DNA of 9,588 nucleotides from JAMCZZ01 sp964363695 (lineage in GTDB: Bacteria > Patescibacteriota > UBA1384 > XYA2-FULL-43-10 > 1-14-0-10-43-13). Both the position numbers and the translations under genes were made by a program. Numbering within the stretch: position 1 is the first letter of the stretch; each line of letters opens with the position of its first letter. The notes beneath the pieces are model-generated. The model had not been told where the DNA came from. It saw nothing but the letters and a program-made list of their open reading frames with translations, and did no database searches. Shown here in pieces: positions 6,558 through 9,588 of the stretch. The stretch lies in the NCBI GenBank assembly GCA_964363695.1, contig CAYIJI010000039.1, positions 1-9,588 of the forward strand, in the 5' to 3' direction.

Positions 6558-6746
6558 CTATCCTATTATCTTTGTGAACGCCTGTGCAAGCGAACTGGCT
6601 CGCATCCTTTTGATACGATCCATTGTTTCTCGCGTTGCCTCATTGTTCTGCTCGCACATCTGTCTTACGACCCTACTGTCCGTGAGATCTCCGGGCGGAT
6701 CATCTCGAAAGGCCTTTTCGAGCCTTTCTTTCGCTATAGTGTTCAT
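6558..6746 (-). CDS. Small charged, probably helical protein of unknown function (62 aa)
   Basis: Not recognised. It starts at ATG 6746 behind a near-perfect Shine-Dalgarno AAGGAGGG with 5-base spacing, and ends TAG at 6558. The sequence is highly charged and predicted helical: MNTIAKERLEKAFRDD, a PPGD turn (17-20), then TDSRVVRQMCEQNNEATRE and MDRIKRMRASSLAQAFTKII. There is no signal peptide or membrane segment. A promoter with an extended -10 lies 39-67 bases upstream. It is followed after 14 bases by the 54-residue gene. The stretch 6601-6720 has about 52% G+C (62 of 120), above most neighbouring genes, a possible sign of transfer. The long opposite-strand frames here have no ribosome binding site and look like shadows. 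Confidence 0.72.
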   Translation of the reverse strand: MNTIAKERLEKAFRDDPPGDLTDSRVVRQMCEQNNEATRETMDRIKRMRASSLAQAFTKIIG

Positions 6747-6784
6747 GTCAACCCTCCTTTATCGTTCAGGACGAATCTAATGTC

Positions 6785-6813
6785 AATATAGCACACCTAT
6801 CTTAAGTTTTGAA
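6785..6813 (-). promoter_or_regulatory. Extended -10 promoter of the small-protein operon
   Basis: On the minus strand the extended -10 TGC-TATATT (-10 at 6785-6790) lies 17 bases from TTCAAA (6808-6813), a 4/6 match to -35. Transcription would begin near 6778, about 30 bases before the ATG at 6746. Confidence 0.6.
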
Positions 6814-6890
6814 TGAATATTTTGCCTTCTTGAATATTTCAATAATCAGCTGTCTGTGGTACTTATTAATTAGTATTAAAACGTGATAGT

Positions 6891-6918
6891 TCTCGAACCG
6901 CCATTGGCGGGCTCGAAC
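6891..6918 (+). promoter_or_regulatory. Hairpin before the PspC-domain gene
   Basis: CCGCC-ATT-GGCGG (6898-6910) is a perfect 5-bp stem with a 3-base loop, extended by the imperfect flanks TCTCGAA and GCTCGAA. It sits just upstream of the AAGGAG ribosome binding site at 6927-6932. It may be a leader structure; there is no U-run, so it is not a terminator. A plus-strand promoter between 6814 and 6890 could not be picked with confidence. Confidence 0.3.
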
Positions 6919-6936
6919 AATAACAAAAGGAGCCTT

Positions 6937-7386
6937 ATGAAAGAAAAAGCGCTTTATCGTTCCTGCAAGAATCGAATTTTGGGCGGGGTTGCAGCCGGCT
7001 TGGGAGAATATTTTAATGTTGATGCTACTTTAATGAGGCTTTTGTTTGTGATTTCGGTCATTCCGGGCGGAGTTGGAATAATTATCTACTTGGCCTCTTG
7101 GCTCATCGTCCCCAACGATCCTGAATGCGGCAACCATCACGAAAAACCGGAGGAAGAAATTAAAGAAGCTGCAGAGGATTTCGCAAAGCAAGCAAAAGAA
7201 AATTTTAAAGGCGCTCGGCATGGCGACGCAAAAGCAATAATTGGATCGGCAATTGTAGTAATTGGCGCTCTCCTTTTAATCCGAAACTTGACCGGAATCG
7301 ATGTATGGGATAATTTTTGGCCGGTGGCATTGATAATAATCGGCTTGGCCATTCTCTTAAGTGGCGCCAACAGGGAGGGCAAATGA
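6937..7386 (+). CDS. PspC-domain membrane protein with a LiaI/LiaF-type C-terminal membrane region
   Basis: 149 residues. Residues 4-61 are a PspC domain: ALYRSCKNRILGGVAAGLGEY, FNVDATLMRLLFVIS and IIIYLASWLIVPNDP, including its hydrophobic helix. A charged linker (62-97) is followed by two membrane helices, about 98-115 and 126-143, with the FWPVALIIIGLAILL pattern of LiaI/LiaF-type (DUF5668-like) membrane regions. PspC proteins take part in envelope-stress sensing and in phage-shock or Lia-type responses at the cytoplasmic membrane. The ATG at 6937 is chosen over an upstream ATG at 6883 because AAGGAG precedes it and the domain starts right after; the extra 18 residues would be unrelated. 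Its TGA overlaps the next gene's ATG (ATGA, 7383-7386), so the two are translationally coupled. Confidence 0.9.
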   Translation: MKEKALYRSCKNRILGGVAAGLGEYFNVDATLMRLLFVISVIPGGVGIIIYLASWLIVPNDPECGNHHEKPEEEIKEAAEDFAKQAKENFKGARHGDAKAIIGSAIVVIGALLLIRNLTGIDVWDNFWPVALIIIGLAILLSGANREGK

Positions 7387-8294
7387 AGCAGCTAAGGATC
7401 TTTTTCGGGCTGATTTTTATTGCCGGAGGACTCCTTTTACTTTTGATCAATATGGGGAAAATAAACTTTAGCGATCTGGGGAATTTCTTTGTTTATTGGC
7501 CAGTTCTTCTCGTCCTGATCGGTTTGGCAATGCTTTTGAAGAATATTTTTCTCTATTTTTTAATCAGCGCCAGCCTAATCGGAGCGGTATTTTTTTTGGC
7601 TATAACCGATCCGGGCGGATGGCACAATAAAGAAGCAGAGCCTCAAAACTAGGAAGTCCGTCCCAACATTGTAGCAGCTTATGACAAACCAATTGATAAT
7701 TTTAAACTAACTTTAGACCTTGGGGCTGCTCTGATTAATGTAAAAGAGTTAGACGACCTCAACGCCGACACTTTGCTTAGAGGCAACTACAGCGGGATTA
7801 CTAATCTTGAAGAAACGCGCGCGAATAAAGACAATGTGGCAGACCTGCATATCAAAGAGACCGGCTTTAATAGGAATATGTTAAGCAATCCGGACAAAAA
7901 ACGGTTTATGGATTTAGAACTCTCGGATCAATTGCCTCTCGAGTTTAATATCAACTCCGGAGCAAGTAAACTTAATCTGGATTTTTCCAATATTAATTTA
8001 AAAAAGCTGAATGTCAATTCCGGCGCCAGCATTGTGAAAGTTAAATTCGGCCAGAAATCGGAAAATTTGAATGCGGAGATAAATTCCGGCGCATCTAGCA
8101 TTGAGTTAATAATCCCCAAAGATTTTGGAGTTAAGATTGATTCTAATTCGCTTCTTTTGGGCCGCAATTTTTCAGACTTGGATTTAGAACAAAATAATAA
8201 TTCATATATCTCAAAGAACTATGATAGCAAAACAAAAAAGCTAAACATCAAACTAAGTTCCGGCGTCTCTAAACTAACCGTAACGCAGTATTAG
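7383..8294 (+). pseudogene. LiaF/toast-rack-type membrane protein with in-frame amber codon
   Basis: One reading frame of 303 codons with a TAG at 7650-7652 (codon 90). Before it, residues 1-89 hold membrane helices (about 5-24, 37-52, 54-74) of LiaI/LiaF type (FVYWPVLLVLIGLAMLL). After it, the same frame continues at once with EVRPNIVAAYDKPIDNFKLT, then LDLGAALINVKELDD, typical of the toast-rack N-terminal region, and a beta-repeat domain with three NSGAS motifs (FNINSGASKLNL, LNVNSGASIVKV, EINSGASSIEL) and a final LSSGVSKLTV, typical of DUF2154/DUF4097-like LiaF C-termini. No ATG or good ribosome binding site restarts the second half before its conserved start, and alone it would lack a membrane anchor. 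ATG 7383 overlaps the PspC gene's stop and has AGGGAGG upstream. Amber could be mutation, readthrough or sequence error; TAG ends other genes here. Confidence 0.85.
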
Positions 8295-9195
8295 TTTAAT
8301 AATAAATCCAAAATAGCCATTCTAATAAACAGACCGTTTTTAGCTTGACTAAAGTAAGCTGCTCTCTCGTCGTTATCTACATTAGTTGCTATTTCATTTA
8401 TCCTTGGTAACGGATGCATGATTATCGACTTTTTCTTCATATGCTGGACCGCTTTGTGGTCAAGGCAATATACATCTTTTACTTTTTCGTATTCTTCAAT
8501 ATTTTTAAATCGCTCTTTCTGAATCCTAGTCATGTATAAAACATCGATTTCATCTAAGACTTCAGTTAGGTTTATTTCCTCGACAAACTTTATTTTTTAT
8601 TATTTAGAATTTTCTTGCAGCTCGGCGGTAATTTTAATCCTTCTGGAGAAACCAAATAGAGAATATTGGAATCATAGATGGACAACAAGTTAATTAAGGA
8701 GTGGATGGTTCTGCCATTCAGAAGATCTCCAACAAGAGCGATTTTTAATCCTTCAATCCGTCCGAGTTCTTTTTTGATGGTATACAAATCAAGCAATGCT
8801 TGTGTTGGATGTTCTCCTGCGCCATCACCAGCATTAATTATTGGGACCGAAGAAACAATGCTTGCAAGTTTGGAGGCTCCTTTTTGATAGTGCCTAAGAA
8901 CAATAGCATCGGCATAGCTAGATATTATTTTTATTGCATCTTCTAGTGTTTCACCTTTGGCAGCTGAGGAAAATAAAGTTGCATTTTCAGTAGAGATGAT
9001 CTGCGCGCCCAATCTTAAGGCAGCCGTCTCGAAAGAAAGCCGTGTTCTGGTACTGGGTTCATAAAATATACAAGCGATAATTTTATGTTCTAACACTTCA
9101 AATGTATCGCCTTCCGAATATTTATCGGCTAGCTGAAAAATTTCCTCTAACTTTTTGGCATCAGTGAACTGTTTAGTACTAATTAAGTGTTTCAT
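8291..9195 (-). pseudogene. pyrB: Aspartate carbamoyltransferase catalytic subunit, frameshifted
   Basis: Encodes the catalytic chain of aspartate transcarbamylase (carbamoyl phosphate + aspartate to carbamoyl aspartate, pyrimidine synthesis). Part one (9195-8590, 201 residues) has the carbamoyl-phosphate site YEPSTRTRLSFET (45-57), K80 in AAKGETL, GEHPTQALLDLY (127-138) and LVGDLLNGRTIHS (154-166). It stops in an A6 run (8593-8598). Re-reading one base (-1) at that run restores KIKFVEEINL...DVLYMTRIQKERF, the aspartate-binding region, and HPLPRINEI to the TAA at 8291, giving 301 residues, the normal PyrB length. So a single A is missing, or the ribosome or polymerase slips. All catalytic motifs are otherwise intact. 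ATG at 9195 lacks a Shine-Dalgarno; a -10 at 9203-9208 would make the mRNA nearly leaderless. It converges with the liaF-like gene, stop codons overlapping by four bases. Confidence 0.93.
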
Positions 9196-9202
9196 TGGTA
9201 AT

Positions 9203-9210
9203 ATTTTAAC
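9203..9210 (-). promoter_or_regulatory. Possible extended -10 of a leaderless pyrB transcript
   Basis: On the minus strand TG-T-TAAAAT matches an extended -10 (hexamer at 9203-9208). Transcription would start about seven bases downstream, at or next to the pyrB ATG at 9195. No good -35 is seen at 16-18 bases upstream; the palindrome at 9235-9270 lies just behind that position. Confidence 0.35.
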
Positions 9211-9234
9211 ATACTTCTTCTTTCTAATTCACCC

Positions 9235-9270
9235 CCCCCACTCTAACACACTAGTGTGTTAGAGTGGGGG
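9235..9270. promoter_or_regulatory. Perfect 36-bp palindrome upstream of pyrB
   Basis: An uninterrupted palindrome centred on CTAG at 9251-9254, with 18-base arms: CCCCCACTCTAACACACT paired with its exact complement. It lies 40 bp before the pyrB start and 21 bp from the end of mobile element A2. There is no T-run after it on either strand, so a standard terminator is unlikely. It could be a dimeric operator for pyrB, a cruciform-forming site or part of a repeat. Known pyrB control in other bacteria uses attenuation or PyrR rather than this sequence, so no regulator is proposed. Confidence 0.6.
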
Positions 9271-9291
9271 TATCAAATCAGGGTTTTTCAA

Positions 9292-9587
9292 CCTGACAGG
9301 GGTACACTTTGTTTTTTGATCTCAAAATAATGGGTCATTTTAAGACGGCCGTCTCATTTTGACACCTTTTGATTATTTAATATTGTTCTTAAAAGTCGTC
9401 ATCTCGAGCCATTGGGGAAGCTTACAAGGCGAGAGATATACAAATTATTATTTAAACAATGGCTACATTAATTTGTAGATTTCCCTGCCTACCGGCAGGC
9501 AGGTCGTCATTAGACAGAAGCTTCAACTCATGATCTCGAAATGACAACTATTCTTAATCTCAATTTTGAAAGTGTACCTCTGTCAGG
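9292..9587. mobile_element. Miniature inverted-repeat element A2, inverted copy of A1
   Basis: The left end CCTGACAGGGGTACACTTT (9292-9310) is inverted at the right end, where the complement reads CCTGACAGAGGTACACTTT (one mismatch), ending at the window edge. Length is about 296 bp. The complement shares blocks with A1: AAATCTACAAATTAATGTAG, AATAATTTGTATAT, CTCGCCTTG and CAATGGCTCGA. Internally, AGACGGCCGTCT (9342-9353) is a perfect 12-bp palindrome set between CATTTT words, and CTGCCT-ACC-GGCAGGCAG forms another small hairpin near 9484-9502. A1 lacks about 85 bp of this interior. No transposase is encoded. The right target flank is outside the window. Confidence 0.8.
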
Positions 9588-9588
9588 G

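Noticed and set aside
6463..6791. Two plus-strand frames of 90-105 codons opposite the small-protein operon
   Set aside because: No ribosome binding site or promoter, while the minus strand shows a promoter, two strong Shine-Dalgarno sequences and a terminator in the right order.
6883..6936. Upstream ATG extending the PspC-domain protein by 18 residues
   Set aside because: The extension covers a hairpin and the ribosome binding site of the ATG at 6937, and does not fit the PspC N-terminus.
7383..8294. Recoded genetic code (TAG or TGA as sense) in this organism
   Set aside because: TAG ends the phosphoesterase gene, the 62-aa gene and the liaF-like frame itself; TGA ends the PspC gene with an ATGA overlap and the 54-aa gene. 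Standard stops fit.
8590..8600. Confident call of programmed -1 frameshifting in pyrB
   Set aside because: Only six A's, preceded by U rather than A, and no clear stimulatory structure seen; error or mutation is more likely.
84..9587. A large composite transposon bounded by elements A1 and A2
   Set aside because: The enclosed genes are core (pnp, rpsO, pyrB) and no transposase is present; two independent insertions of a dispersed element are simpler.
1..9588. tRNA, rRNA or recognised riboswitch
   Set aside because: No cloverleaf, rRNA signature or known aptamer motif was found in any intergenic stretch.

Overview
The window is AT-rich bacterial DNA with compact genes and intergenic spaces crowded with short palindromic repeats and small transposon-like elements. 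Short tight operons, an S15 with a long lysine-rich N-terminal extension, a DUF1653 protein and dense GTCATTTCGA-type dispersed repeats fit a Patescibacteria/CPR-type or similar uncultivated genome. That assignment is inference: no rRNA or other lineage marker is present. TGA and TAG both end genes normally here, so a standard bacterial code fits.

Layout from left to right. Positions 1-556 are layered small mobile elements: the end of a GTAA-ended element, then a 473-bp element with CCTGACAGGGGTACACTTT ends, itself split by a 253-bp element flanked by a 9-bp target duplication. These cut off the 3' end of a RhuM-family gene (557-1191, minus), which also carries an 89-bp palindromic insertion. 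Then, all on the minus strand, come a DUF1653 gene, pnp, rpsO and a DHH-family phosphoesterase gene, with rpsO upstream of pnp as in many bacteria. Two further GTAA-type elements sit in tandem between the phosphoesterase gene and rpsO, separated and flanked by three copies of the same 8-bp target. Next is an unrecognised operon of two small proteins (62 and 54 aa, minus), with a good promoter, strong ribosome binding sites and a clear intrinsic terminator.

On the plus strand from 6937 are a PspC-domain membrane protein and a LiaF/toast-rack-type membrane protein overlapping by ATGA; the second has an in-frame amber codon exactly between its membrane part and its extracytoplasmic part. It converges, with overlapping stop codons, on pyrB (minus), which has a one-base frameshift in an A6 run. 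A perfect 36-bp palindrome lies upstream of pyrB, and the window ends with a second, inverted copy of the CCTGACAGGGG-ended element.

Functionally, pnp, rpsO and the phosphoesterase are RNA-turnover/translation genes, the PspC/LiaF pair looks like an envelope-stress module, and pyrB belongs to pyrimidine synthesis. The most notable points are the non-autonomous element families that share a common hairpin core, the unknown two-gene small-protein operon, and three interrupted genes (rhuM, liaF-like, pyrB) in one window.
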